From a virus, in IMG/VR virus record IMGVR_UViG_3300044701_000568, positions 1-48,523 of that record: a DNA stretch of 48,523 bases. One strand, 5' to 3'. The notes under the pieces are model-generated. The model was given only the letters and a program-made list of their open reading frames with translations. It did no database searches and was not told the origin of the DNA. This document shows positions 40,073-47,738 of this stretch, in pieces. A program made the position numbers and the translations under genes. The number at the start of each line of letters is the position of its first letter. Position 1 is the first letter of the stretch.

Positions 40073-40762
40073 CTAAACGTTACGGATAGCAAAGTCAAGA
40101 GCACTTTGATATGACGAAGCGTTCTTGTTGAGCATATAACGGAAGGCATGTTGATTGTCGCCTTCTAGTCCAGCATATGCTGCGGCAATTTTTCTAGCAG
40201 AGAATTGATCCAGGTTCTGAACTCCTCCGTCAGCAAACTGAATCTTTGCGTATGATGTTTCTGATGTGTTTGTTGGTTTGGTTGCTACATCAACAGCAGC
40301 ATCAAGAACATCGTTATATTCTAGAATCATATTAGTAGTCATTTCAACTTCCTCTTTTTTGAGTTTTTGTGTTTGCGAAGACGCCTTCTTTTTGAAGTCT
40401 TGAAGTCTCGCCTTCATCAAGGTATCCATTTCTTTTGTCTTATTAATCATTTTCTTTTTCGCTTCATCCTTCTTTTTCTGAAGATCCTTCTGGCGATTGA
40501 GCTTCTTCATCTGCCCAATCTGCTTCTGAGCTCTCTCAGTTTCTGATGGGACTGCTTCGGAAATAATAGTTCCTTCTACTTGCTCTTTCATTTTTTTACG
40601 TTGAATGCGTGATAGTAAAGTTTTTGCGCCTTTAGATCTTCCATCAACAAAGTCTTTTTTATTATTATTTTTCCACGTTCTATGTTTACGTGGATTCACA
40701 ATAACTAAAGAGGGGGGAATCTCCATACCTTTAATACCAGGAGAACTAGCATTGTTAATCAT
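40073..40762 (-). CDS. Lysine-rich protein, unknown function
   Basis: 229 residues. The N-terminal part is short and ordered, the middle (about 50-140) is a highly charged Lys/Gln/Glu helix (KKLNRQKDLQKKKDEAKKKM), and the last 80 residues look globular (SARKIAAAYAGLEGDNQHAF). A long basic helix in a phage might bind DNA or serve as a scaffold. It overlaps the 118-residue gene by four bases. Not recognised beyond that. Confidence 0.72.
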   Translation of the reverse strand: MINNASSPGIKGMEIPPSLVIVNPRKHRTWKNNNKKDFVDGRSKGAKTLLSRIQRKKMKEQVEGTIISEAVPSETERAQKQIGQMKKLNRQKDLQKKKDEAKKKMINKTKEMDTLMKARLQDFKKKASSQTQKLKKEEVEMTTNMILEYNDVLDAAVDVATKPTNTSETSYAKIQFADGGVQNLDQFSARKIAAAYAGLEGDNQHAFRYMLNKNASSYQSALDFAIRNV

Positions 40763-41115
40763 ATGAGATTTAACTCCTCAAGACAACGTTGATCTACTTC
40801 ATTATTTAGTGATTCAGGTAATCTATCTAAGAAGCGCATGAACGCTTTTAACATAGACCAATATTGTTTTTCAACTTTATAAAATAACAATGGTGTGGCA
40901 GCATCATCAAATACATTATACATGACGATGATGTGATTTAGAATTAAATGTGTCTTCAGTTCGCCTGTTGTTTCAAAGCGTTTGAAGAGGCGCTTAATGT
41001 ATTTGATACGATTAAGATCCTCTTCAAAGTCTTCTTTTGTTACTGCCGTGGGATTGTAGTAATGTTTAATAGCGAACATCTCCCAGTTGTCTGGGTTCAA
41101 TTCATGAAAGTTCAT
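40759..41115 (-). CDS. Conserved small phage protein, unknown function
   Basis: 118 residues, mainly helical (MFAIKHYYNPTAVTKEDFEE, RIKYIKRLFKRFETTGELKT), with no catalytic motif or membrane segment. It is the type of protein often found near replication genes of T4-like cyanophages. It sits between the Ig-like structural gene and the Lys-rich gene with no space. I give no function. Confidence 0.78.
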   Translation of the reverse strand: MNFHELNPDNWEMFAIKHYYNPTAVTKEDFEEDLNRIKYIKRLFKRFETTGELKTHLILNHIIVMYNVFDDAATPLLFYKVEKQYWSMLKAFMRFLDRLPESLNNEVDQRCLEELNLI

Positions 41116-41119
41116 TTAA

Positions 41120-41839
41120 TTATGGTGTTACGTCAACAAGTTTTAATGTAGCAGCATTGGAAGTAACTTCTTCAGCACCATTGTTTGAAGCAACCTTAAC
41201 TCTATACTGATAGTTATTCAGGTCAAGATCTGTCAGTGCTCCAGCAACAACAGTAAGTGTTGCTGTTGTGAATCCAGTATAAGCACTTGAATCAAGTGTT
41301 GAAGTAATGTTAACCCAACGTGTCTGATCTGCTGCCTTACGCTGCCACTGATACTCTAGAGTTCCACCTTCGGTAACTGCTGCTGTCACAGCAAATGTTC
41401 TCAGAACAGATGGAACTTCAATATCTGATGTTCCGTTACCAACGTTAACTGGTTGAGCAGAAATACTGATAACTGGCATTGGAGCATCAGCAGCAATATC
41501 ATCATCAGCATCACCAGTGTTAGCAGGTGCTGATCCCATTGAAACCAACTGCTGTGCCTTGTGGCGTGTCTCGCCAGCAGCATCTGTATATGTCATATAC
41601 TCCCACCAACCAGGGGAGTTCAGACCTCTAGAAGTGTTTGCTTCAAGAGTTGCTTCAGACTCGTCAACAAATACAACTCTACGAGCAGCAGTAGCATAAC
41701 CCTGTGCTCCAGTGACTACACTATCACCATCGGTGATTAAAGTATTGTCGTGGTCATACTTATCTACAGAGTTTTTTTCTGTAGTGCTAAGAACTTTTAA
41801 ACTTTGTGCGTCTGTTTCAGCACGGCTATACAGAGACAT
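41120..41839 (-). CDS. Structural protein with Ig-like domain
   Basis: 239 residues. The N-terminal half (SLYSRAETDAQSLKVLSTTE; RRVVFVDESEATLEANTSRG) is a type common in cyanophage structural proteins. The C-terminal half (about 130-235) is an immunoglobulin-like beta sandwich (FAVTAAVTEGGTLEYQWQRK, LDLNNYQYRVKVASNNG). Ig-like domains on phage particles are thought to bind surface sugars. A canonical late promoter TATAAATA (41868-41875) starts right after a terminator. The virion position is unknown. Confidence 0.82.
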   Translation of the reverse strand: MSLYSRAETDAQSLKVLSTTEKNSVDKYDHDNTLITDGDSVVTGAQGYATAARRVVFVDESEATLEANTSRGLNSPGWWEYMTYTDAAGETRHKAQQLVSMGSAPANTGDADDDIAADAPMPVISISAQPVNVGNGTSDIEVPSVLRTFAVTAAVTEGGTLEYQWQRKAADQTRWVNITSTLDSSAYTGFTTATLTVVAGALTDLDLNNYQYRVKVASNNGAEEVTSNAATLKLVDVTP

Positions 41840-41867
41840 TTACGATACTCCAGCGTTTCCTAAAATA

Positions 41868-41875
41868 TATTTATA
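41868..41875 (-). promoter_or_regulatory. T4-type late promoter TATAAATA
   Basis: Exact TATAAATA on the minus strand, 29 bases before the ATG of the Ig-like gene. Its first T is also the last T of the terminator T-run. Confidence 0.85.
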
Positions 41876-41900
41876 AAAAAAAGAGGAACCGAAGTTCCTC
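41875..41900 (-). terminator. Rho-independent terminator with UUCG loop
   Basis: Minus strand GAGGAAC-TTCG-GTTCCTC followed by eight T: a 7-bp perfect stem closed by the stable UUCG tetraloop. It should stop transcripts from the 42-43 kb genes. The stop codon of the 50-residue gene lies in its 5' arm. Confidence 0.9.
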
Positions 41901-42051
41901 ATTTAACTAACATCTTTTTCAAGAAGTTTGTGGTAAAATCTATTACCGTATTTTCTTTGAATCTTTTTGTCTTTCCAAGATACTCAGAAAAACTGAGGAG
42001 CAGTGCCAATACAACACTCACTCCCCAATTTGCTAACAAACATTCTATCAT
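41899..42051 (-). CDS. Small membrane protein, candidate holin or envelope protein
   Basis: 50 residues: one hydrophobic helix (about 10-24, GVSVVLALLLSFSEYLG) and a basic, amphipathic C-terminal half (KTKRFKENTVIDF). The ATG overlaps the stop of the previous gene (ATGA), and its stop lies in the terminator hairpin, so it is the last gene of a late unit. Size, charge and single helix would fit a small holin, but many small phage membrane proteins look alike. Confidence 0.65.
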   Translation of the reverse strand: MIECLLANWGVSVVLALLLSFSEYLGKTKRFKENTVIDFTTNFLKKMLVK

Positions 42052-42221
42052 GCTTGTGGTTTGAACAGAAGTTCCTTAACAGTTTCTAGAATTGTATTAT
42101 CAATGCTATTGTCAGTAGTTGAGACATACTTCTCAAGAAGAGAAATAACGAGATTCTTAACTGCTTCTGATGTTGCGAGTTTGAGTAAAAATGGTTTTAC
42201 TAATGCTACGAATGCGTCCAT
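42048..42221 (-). CDS. Small helical protein, unknown function
   Basis: 57 residues, amphipathic helices (MDAFVALVKPFLLKLATSEA, NLVISLLEKYVS). The ATG at 42221 has GGAG six bases upstream and is preferred over the ATG four codons before it. A late element (42249-42255) lies 28 bases upstream. It overlaps the 50-residue membrane protein; the pair is probably a functional unit. Confidence 0.65.
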   Translation of the reverse strand: MDAFVALVKPFLLKLATSEAVKNLVISLLEKYVSTTDNSIDNTILETVKELLFKPQA

Positions 42222-42247
42222 GATGTTCTCCATAAGAGTCGGGATAA

Positions 42248-42499
42248 TTATTTATCCTTTTTATTCTTTGCTTTCCAAGCAGTAGCATATGCGATTGACT
42301 TTTCCTTGTCGGATAGTCCATCCTTAGAGTAACCTTTCTTAATATGCTTCACCATTCTTTCATACTTTTTGCCGGGAGGTGCCTTCTCTTCAATAGGTTC
42401 TACTTCTTCTTTCTTAACAGATGCCTGCTTGATATACTTTTTGTGATCAGATGATGACTTTTTATATTCCGCAGAATTTTCGTTTGGAATATTAGGCAT
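42248..42499 (-). CDS. Lysine-rich small late protein
   Basis: 83 residues, very basic (YKKSSSDHKKYIKQASVKKE), ending YATAWKAKNKKDK, with an acidic-proline patch (EEVEPIEEKAPPGKK) in the middle. The WKxKN tail is common to small proteins of T4-like cyanophages. The ATG is preceded by GAGG at two bases, which is close. Its last codons contain the late promoter for the next gene. Not identified. Confidence 0.68.
   Translation of the reverse strand: MPNIPNENSAEYKKSSSDHKKYIKQASVKKEEVEPIEEKAPPGKKYERMVKHIKKGYSKDGLSDKEKSIAYATAWKAKNKKDK
42249..42255 (-). promoter_or_regulatory. Late promoter ATAAATA in a small palindrome
   Basis: ATAAATA on the minus strand within GGATAAATAATTATCC, an inverted repeat with GGATAA/TTATCC arms, at the 3' end of the 83-residue gene and 28 bases before the next ATG. 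Confidence 0.6.
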
Positions 42500-42507
42500 C
42501 ACCTCAA

Positions 42508-43230
42508 CTACTTTTTTGCTTCTTCAATCTCCTGACGAAGTTCTGCTTCTTCCTTCATTGCCTTCTTCTTATTGATGACGGCACTTACTTTCTTACGACG
42601 GGCATGTAGATACTTGTCAGACTTGTCATGATCACCATCGTTATCAATATCCTTATCTTCTTTACCTACAGGATCCATCTTCTCAGTGATGATCTCTTCA
42701 GCAAGAATTCTATCTGCGAAGTATTCAACATCCTCTTTCTTCATTGGAACGCACTTGTCCTTTCCATTCTCAGTGCCAGCATACTTATATCCTTTCCAGC
42801 AAGCCTTGCCGTCAGCACCTTTCTCTTTCTCAAGAACGAGAGTATAGTTATCAAACTCAATCTCATACATCTCTTTCTTCATCATCTTCTTCCAAGAAGA
42901 CTTCTTATCCATCTTCTCTCCCTTCCCTTCCTTCTCACCCTTGCCATGCTCAGGACCGCAAGATTCATCCATCTTCTTCTCGCACTTAGAGCAACCCTTA
43001 CCATGACAGGATTCACATTCTTTTTTGTATCCCTCTGCTGTTACGCCAGGAGCAGACTCCATGCCAACATACTTGGTGGGTTTTTTAATTTCTTTCTTTT
43101 TGAGAGTAGTATTCTCAATCTCTGCGCCATGAGATTGTGGATCCATTCCATCAAATACTTCTGCTACATCTACAGGTTTGCCAAGGAAACTTGACATAAG
43201 GGATTCAGTAAGAGCGTCTCTTTTTGCCAT
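42508..43230 (-). CDS. Late charged protein with zinc-knuckle-like motif
   Basis: 240 residues. Residues about 70-85 read KKECESCHGKGCSKCEKK, a DnaJ-type C-x2-C-x-G-x-G-C-x2-C zinc pattern. Further on CWKGYKYAGTENGKDKCVPM gives two more cysteines. The rest is Lys/Glu-rich with KEDKDIDNDGDHDKSDKYLH near the end. Highly charged, low-hydrophobic proteins of this kind in T4-like cyanophages may be prohead or scaffold components, but this is uncertain. A canonical late promoter lies 27 bases upstream. Confidence 0.7.
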   Translation of the reverse strand: MAKRDALTESLMSSFLGKPVDVAEVFDGMDPQSHGAEIENTTLKKKEIKKPTKYVGMESAPGVTAEGYKKECESCHGKGCSKCEKKMDESCGPEHGKGEKEGKGEKMDKKSSWKKMMKKEMYEIEFDNYTLVLEKEKGADGKACWKGYKYAGTENGKDKCVPMKKEDVEYFADRILAEEIITEKMDPVGKEDKDIDNDGDHDKSDKYLHARRKKVSAVINKKKAMKEEAELRQEIEEAKK

Positions 43231-43256
43231 TGTATCTAAGTGTGTTCTTCGTTTAT

Positions 43257-43264
43257 TATTTATA
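43257..43264 (-). promoter_or_regulatory. T4-type late promoter TATAAATA
   Basis: Exact TATAAATA on the minus strand 27 bases before the ATG at 43230; it overlaps the stop region of the 67-residue gene. Confidence 0.82.
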
Positions 43265-43463
43265 CTTCTCGGATATCTTTAACCCAAGCGCGGAACATCT
43301 CTCCCTCCTCAGTGACAGCAATCACATAGTTAACTCCACTACGATGGATTGTTCCCGTTTGACCAGTCGTATTAGACATGATCACATCTCCCTCCTGAAA
43401 GATACCTTTGTGTCTGTATCTCTGGTGAGTTGATTCCTGTCTTAGTTGTTTAAAATTTTTCAT
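43260..43463 (-). CDS. Small conserved cyanophage protein, unknown function
   Basis: 67 residues. GDVIMSNTTGQTGTIHRSGVNYVIAVTEEGEMFRAW forms a small beta-barrel-like, KOW-type pattern (GDxV...G..G), common in T4-like cyanophages. Its ATG overlaps the stop of the NMNAT-like gene, so it is the last gene of the operon at 43260-47051. Confidence 0.78.
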   Translation of the reverse strand: MKNFKQLRQESTHQRYRHKGIFQEGDVIMSNTTGQTGTIHRSGVNYVIAVTEEGEMFRAWVKDIREV

Positions 43464-44011
43464 TTCAATCCCATTCCTTCCCTTACAGCGTTGTATAACG
43501 ATAAAGTATTTGCTTGTCCTAACGTTTTAGGAATACCTTTCCTAAAAGTAAGCAGATCCATTTCTTTTGCTGCTTCTCTCATCTTACTAGCAGACATACC
43601 AGTAGCACCAGGAGCATCAGGATCTCGTTCACCAGCAGATACAACTTCCAAGTGTCTATATGTATATTCAACACCATTATATCTACTAATTAAACTTTCA
43701 TATTCCGGAACTCTATCAGATCCAGCAATCAATGTCAAGTCTTCATATGTTCCTTGATATTTTTGAAGTAATTTTATGATAGTATTAATATCTTTATCAT
43801 AGATGATATGGTCTTTATATTGTGGAAACATAAGATGCATATATTGGACCTTTAAATCTGATGGCAATGGATCCGTTGGTTTTTTCTGAGTGTGCGACGG
43901 GTAGATAAAGTAGTCATCCCTCTTAGCAATTCTTGCTACCGCATCAATCAATTTTTCGTGACCGATTGTTGGAGGATTAAATCTACCCCAGGCAACTACT
44001 ACTCTGCTCAT
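43460..44011 (-). CDS. NMN-adenylyltransferase-like / cytidylyltransferase-like protein
   Basis: 183 residues. The N-terminal strand VVVAWGRFNPPTIGHEKLID is the nucleotidyltransferase GxFxPxTxGH motif, with I-G-H for nucleotide binding. Near the C-terminus GMSASKMREAAKEMD is the counterpart of the ISSTxxR motif. The family joins ATP or CTP to phosphate esters; NMN adenylyltransferases make NAD. The substrate cannot be told from the motifs. It follows the KWDG ligase-like gene with a one-base overlap (TAATG). Similar genes in cyanophages are sometimes called cytidylyltransferases. Confidence 0.82.
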   Translation of the reverse strand: MSRVVVAWGRFNPPTIGHEKLIDAVARIAKRDDYFIYPSHTQKKPTDPLPSDLKVQYMHLMFPQYKDHIIYDKDINTIIKLLQKYQGTYEDLTLIAGSDRVPEYESLISRYNGVEYTYRHLEVVSAGERDPDAPGATGMSASKMREAAKEMDLLTFRKGIPKTLGQANTLSLYNAVREGMGLK

Positions 44012-45222
44012 TAGTCTCCAGCAACCCAGTTCTTAGATACATTAAAGTTAGCAACGCTAAATGATAATCTATCCACTAACTTAACCGCATTGGTTCCATT
44101 GCTGATAGCAACATAACCTTCAGGAGCAGTTATCTTATATCCATCTTCAGTTCTAAGGTAAGTTCCAAACTGCTCACCCTTCTCAAGTTTACGAACAAAA
44201 AAGTTCTTAGCATTCTGTAATGTAGTATATAGTCCAACCGCCTTGAGTAAAGCAGTTTCATTTGATTCAATGAAATCTAATCCAGCGTATAACTTAGCGA
44301 GTTTAGCGGCTTTTGCTTTTGGTGTCTTAACTTTATCCGCTGCTTTCTTTACCTCATCTTGAAAATATTTCTTAAAGTCATCAACAAATTTCTTAGCACT
44401 ACTCACTCTTCGTCCCTGACGAACGTATGTGTTGAAATAAATTTTCAGTCTTGGTCCTACAGTCAGTTGATCGTTCTCTTCAATCTGCTTGGCAACTTCA
44501 TCTAAAAAATTTCCAGCAACACGAATAAGACTAGCTCCAGCAGTTTTCATTCGCATGAGTCTTTGCTTCTCTTGCTTTGTGATGAGAGTATCTTTTCCAA
44601 GTTGTCCAGTCTCAGCAGAGAGAACTAAAACATCTGGGCTTTTGTTTAACTTAGATATATCATATCCAAATGTAGCATTTAAATTTTCAACTGAGTTACC
44701 TTTATATGTGGTATGAAATACCACACCTATCTTTGCTCGCTTTGCTTTTTCATAAAATGGAGATCCTTCTGGAATAGCATATGTGATGGTATTAGGTTGA
44801 AATGTGATACATCTTTTACCATCAATGGTTTCGTATTTTTTGTCGTCAGTAAAAAGTAAATCTCCTTGAGCAACTCCTGTAATTCCAAGCGCAGGAAAAT
44901 ATTTTAAAGCATCCTTAAGTTTAGATACCAATCCAGGAGCATGTCCATGATTCCTATCAACATCCTCCGGAGTTATGTTTATTTTTGCGTCCTTATTAAA
45001 TACAGATTTTGTTCCCACAAAGAATTGATCTGTTCCAGGATACATACCACAAAATATAGCTGGAGCCCCATCCCATTTGGTTGTAATTTTAAAATTATTG
45101 TTTCCCTGTCCAGTAAAAGTTTTAGCAAGTAGATCTAAAAATTTAAACGCATCACTCGCACCTTGCTTACCATCAAGCAAGATACTATCTTCTAAATGTT
45201 CTAGGTGTGTGTTCTTACTCAT
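44011..45222 (-). CDS. Nucleotidyltransferase/ligase-like protein (KWDG motif)
   Basis: 403 residues. ITTKWDGAPAIF (K49-W-D-G52) has the K-x-D-G lysine motif I of DNA/RNA ligases and capping enzymes. Further blocks follow in the expected order: FFVGTKSVF, GVAQGDLLF (about 116-124, motif III-like) and IGVVFHTTYKG (about 165-175, motif IV-like, compare EGVV). The C-terminal half has no usual OB-fold motif that I can see. If active it would form a lysine-AMP intermediate. It starts in an ATGA overlap with the 610-residue gene and runs into the NMNAT-like gene. The motif assignment is visual; it could also be a non-catalytic relative. Confidence 0.65.
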   Translation of the reverse strand: MSKNTHLEHLEDSILLDGKQGASDAFKFLDLLAKTFTGQGNNNFKITTKWDGAPAIFCGMYPGTDQFFVGTKSVFNKDAKINITPEDVDRNHGHAPGLVSKLKDALKYFPALGITGVAQGDLLFTDDKKYETIDGKRCITFQPNTITYAIPEGSPFYEKAKRAKIGVVFHTTYKGNSVENLNATFGYDISKLNKSPDVLVLSAETGQLGKDTLITKQEKQRLMRMKTAGASLIRVAGNFLDEVAKQIEENDQLTVGPRLKIYFNTYVRQGRRVSSAKKFVDDFKKYFQDEVKKAADKVKTPKAKAAKLAKLYAGLDFIESNETALLKAVGLYTTLQNAKNFFVRKLEKGEQFGTYLRTEDGYKITAPEGYVAISNGTNAVKLVDRLSFSVANFNVSKNWVAGD

Positions 45223-47051
45223 CTTAGGACAGTTCTGATTCCCTTTACTTCCATTTTATTTTTTATTTGTTTATAAAATTGTTTAAAATCAGTCGTGATG
45301 AAAACTTGGAACTGAGGAGACGCAGTGATGGCCCCTTTATATCTTACCTCCAAATTTAACAAAGGAAGATTATCAAGTCTCATAGTGTAATACAATTTGG
45401 CAGCGGATGCCGTAGGTTCAAATGCTTGACTCTTACCATTCCAAGTTTCTAACACCATAGCACCAGGCTTCTTAATAGCACTAGGATTACCAATTGAGTT
45501 TATTCCCGAAGAAAACATAATATTAAAAATTTCTTTCATCAAAGCTGTGCTCTTTTCATCAACTTTTCCCACAACAATTTTTCCAGTTCTCTTATCAATA
45601 CTTCCCGTTCCAGTAATCAAACTAAAATAGAAGTGGGAATTTTTGACGTATTCGTTAATATCTAATCTAAAAGCAAGATCTAAAAATTCCCTAAAGTTAT
45701 TAGGGTCTGACATCACACGACGAAATACTTTATCTAAAGTTTCAAAGAAAAAATTATTGGGATATTTTGTTCCTCTATATTCTTTTCCTGTAAGTGAAGC
45801 ATTTTTATCATCTCCAGAGAGAGCATTGTTTAATTTAGTTTTCCAATCAGAAGCAGGTTTTGTGGGCCAGTTTGTTGGTTCTACATTATCACCTAATTTT
45901 TTTCCAGGAGGAAACAATGGAGGTGGTCCAAGTTTTACCATATAAACTTGCTTCCAAAAATTTTCTTCAGCAGTTTTCATCTCATTTTTTTCATTGCTCT
46001 GTGCTTTCAAATAAAGGTATCCAGCTTTTTGCTTACCACTTGCAGAAGCTTCACCAACCAAAGGTTTATTTAAAAGAGTTGGGTCATCATTCAAACCCGA
46101 TTTTTTCTTTAAAGATATTCCCCAGTAATATTCAACACTATCTTTAGTAAATTTTATAATTAAATCGGACGAATTGTATGCTTTAATTAATTGATCTTTA
46201 GTAGGATCTTTTCCTTGCAACCCAGCTCGCTTGAGTTCAGCGTCCCATTTAGAACCTGTTTGAAATACTTTATTCACATTAGCATTATTTTTTCTCATTA
46301 AAAAATTAACCCAGTTAGAGACAGAAAGTGCTTTTGCTAAATTTACAATATCTCCCTCAATTAATTTTGCTTCTTTGTTACTATGCCCTATAACTTGTGT
46401 ATAATTTGAATGAATTTCTTTAGTAATTTTATTAAGTGCTTCATTTCTATCAGCAACATTCATCGTATTGATGTTTGATACCGGAATAATTTTACCCATA
46501 GCAATCAAAGTTCCAGTCATCAATTCATGAGGATCTCCTTTATCCGATGTAAGACCCTTCGCATAGATCACAAAAAGATTGATTGGACTACCTTCTATAT
46601 TTCCATCTTCATTGTATTTAAATGCTCTCAAATAAATTGTGTTTGCTCCGTCAGAGTAAGATGCGTTTCTAGTAAAAGCCCAATCTTCAACAACAACATT
46701 CATTAAATTCATCGCAAAGTATGACTGATATTCTAGTCTAATACTTTCCAAGTGTGGTCCCATAGCATTCCACACTTTACTCAATACATTATTTCTCTGA
46801 TTGTTATTGTGAACAGTTATTTTTAATCCGTATCCAGACTTTTCCAACTTCCCAACAGACCTATTGTTATCTACTGGATGAGTATAGGCAAAATCATCAT
46901 CAGATAAACCACTATTGTGTTGAGAAATTACTTTAGCAATATCAATTCTCTCAGCAATAATTTTAGATTGTCTCTCGTAAAATTTTTTGGCAACATCCGA
47001 TGATGGACTTATTTTCCCGACATTATTTCTAGTAAGTTTTTTTACTGCCAT
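45219..47051 (-). CDS. Large late protein of unknown function, possible nuclease
   Basis: 610 residues beginning MAVKKLTRNNVGKISPSS; the in-frame extension to 47165 is only tRNA-Ser read as protein. Near residues 270-350, TGSKWDAELKRAG, SSDLIIKFTKDSVEYYWGISLKKKSG and DPTLLNKPLVG recall a PD-(D/E)XK arrangement (Asp, then a strand with S-L-K-K-K), so a nuclease is possible. The rest is not recognised. A late promoter (47077-47084) lies 26 bases upstream. It is the first gene of a four-gene operon with the KWDG protein and the NMNAT-like protein. Confidence 0.75.
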   Translation of the reverse strand: MAVKKLTRNNVGKISPSSDVAKKFYERQSKIIAERIDIAKVISQHNSGLSDDDFAYTHPVDNNRSVGKLEKSGYGLKITVHNNNQRNNVLSKVWNAMGPHLESIRLEYQSYFAMNLMNVVVEDWAFTRNASYSDGANTIYLRAFKYNEDGNIEGSPINLFVIYAKGLTSDKGDPHELMTGTLIAMGKIIPVSNINTMNVADRNEALNKITKEIHSNYTQVIGHSNKEAKLIEGDIVNLAKALSVSNWVNFLMRKNNANVNKVFQTGSKWDAELKRAGLQGKDPTKDQLIKAYNSSDLIIKFTKDSVEYYWGISLKKKSGLNDDPTLLNKPLVGEASASGKQKAGYLYLKAQSNEKNEMKTAEENFWKQVYMVKLGPPPLFPPGKKLGDNVEPTNWPTKPASDWKTKLNNALSGDDKNASLTGKEYRGTKYPNNFFFETLDKVFRRVMSDPNNFREFLDLAFRLDINEYVKNSHFYFSLITGTGSIDKRTGKIVVGKVDEKSTALMKEIFNIMFSSGINSIGNPSAIKKPGAMVLETWNGKSQAFEPTASAAKLYYTMRLDNLPLLNLEVRYKGAITASPQFQVFITTDFKQFYKQIKNKMEVKGIRTVLR

Positions 47052-47076
47052 TCCTACAAGTACAATGCCACAGGAA

Positions 47077-47084
47077 TATTTATT
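47077..47084 (-). promoter_or_regulatory. Late promoter AATAAATA
   Basis: AATAAATA on the minus strand 26 bases before the ATG at 47051, immediately after tRNA-Ser. Confidence 0.65.
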
Positions 47085-47087
47085 AAG

Positions 47088-47171
47088 CGGAAAGGGTGGG
47101 ATTTGAACCCACGGTGCTACTAACACGGCAGTTTTCAAGACTGCTGCCATAAACCACTCGGCCACCTTTCC
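47088..47171 (-). tRNA. tRNA-Ser (anticodon UGA)
   Basis: An 84-base class II tRNA on the minus strand: acceptor GGAAAGG/CCTTTCC, anticodon loop CTTGAAA giving UGA, long variable arm, T-loop GGTTCAAATCC, discriminator G. CCA is not encoded. Confidence 0.95.
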
Positions 47172-47177
47172 AATAAA

Positions 47178-47351
47178 TCACCAATGCCTGATGACACCAG
47201 CGATAATATAACAATTAGTTATAAAGTATGTAGCGAACAAAAATGTTCTCATGATGGCAACGGCATCAGATTCTTTATCACAATCACTTGCTTTTTGACC
47301 TAATGCCTTTGCCCATATACGCCAGAGGCGTCTACAGGTCGCCTTCTTCAC
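47178..47351 (-). CDS. Small membrane protein with GTG start, conserved in cyanophages
   Basis: 57 residues: a basic head (KKATCRRLWRIWAKALG), a short acidic linker and one transmembrane helix (about 35-54, FLFATYFITNCYIIAGVI). The start is GTG at 47351 with GAGA four bases upstream, inside the end of mazG (20-base overlap). I recognise the RRLWRIWAKALG head as recurrent in T4-like cyanophages. It lies six bases upstream of tRNA-Ser. Confidence 0.75.
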   Translation of the reverse strand: MKKATCRRLWRIWAKALGQKASDCDKESDAVAIMRTFLFATYFITNCYIIAGVIRHW

Positions 47352-47736
47352 GATTCTCAGAGTAGTAGATATCAAACTGACCACCAGGATAACGCTTCTC
47401 AAGTTTCTTCACATTGCGCTCAAGAACTTCCTCAAAGGAAACTCCAAGTGCCAGAGTTGCTTGAGCAACATACCACATGATGTCACCGAGTTCAATGATC
47501 AGATGCTCGCGGTTATCTTCATTAAAAGGTTTGCCTTGGAAGATCATCTTCTTAACGATCTCAAGAAACTCACCACCCTCAGCATTAATGCCAACGCCAG
47601 CAGTAAGCAGTCGTTCAATATTGGCACCCTTACGATCCAACTCAACGAGACGATCAGAGAGGGCAACAAAATCTGTTGAAGCATCAGAAGTAACTGCGTC
47701 AACAAATGTTTCGTATCGTTTGAAATCAATGTTCAT
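47332..47736 (-). CDS. mazG: MazG-like nucleotide pyrophosphohydrolase
   Basis: 134 residues. Metal-binding helices are visible: EGGEFLEIVKKMIF and ELGDIMWYVAQATLALG, that is E-x2-E and E-x2-D, followed by SFEEVLERNVKKLEKRYPGG, all as in MazG. The enzyme splits NTPs or dNTPs to monophosphate and pyrophosphate. In cyanophages it may recycle host nucleotides or alter (p)ppGpp; the sequence cannot decide. It starts two bases after the helicase stop and overlaps the small membrane protein. Confidence 0.93.
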   Translation of the reverse strand: MNIDFKRYETFVDAVTSDASTDFVALSDRLVELDRKGANIERLLTAGVGINAEGGEFLEIVKKMIFQGKPFNEDNREHLIIELGDIMWYVAQATLALGVSFEEVLERNVKKLEKRYPGGQFDIYYSENREEGDL

Positions 47737-47738
47737 GT

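Noticed and set aside
42628-43194. 188-codon plus-strand ORF opposite the zinc-pattern gene
   Set aside because: Composition (Leu/Phe/Ile/His runs) is what the complement of a Lys/Glu-rich gene gives; the minus-strand gene has a late promoter.
43730-43745. Promoter inside the NMNAT-like gene
   Set aside because: TTGACA is present on the minus strand but the -10 candidate TAGAGT matches only four of six bases and there is no supporting context.
47052-47165. N-terminal extension of the 610-residue protein
   Set aside because: These codons lie in tRNA-Ser and the late promoter; the ATG at 47051 follows the promoter.
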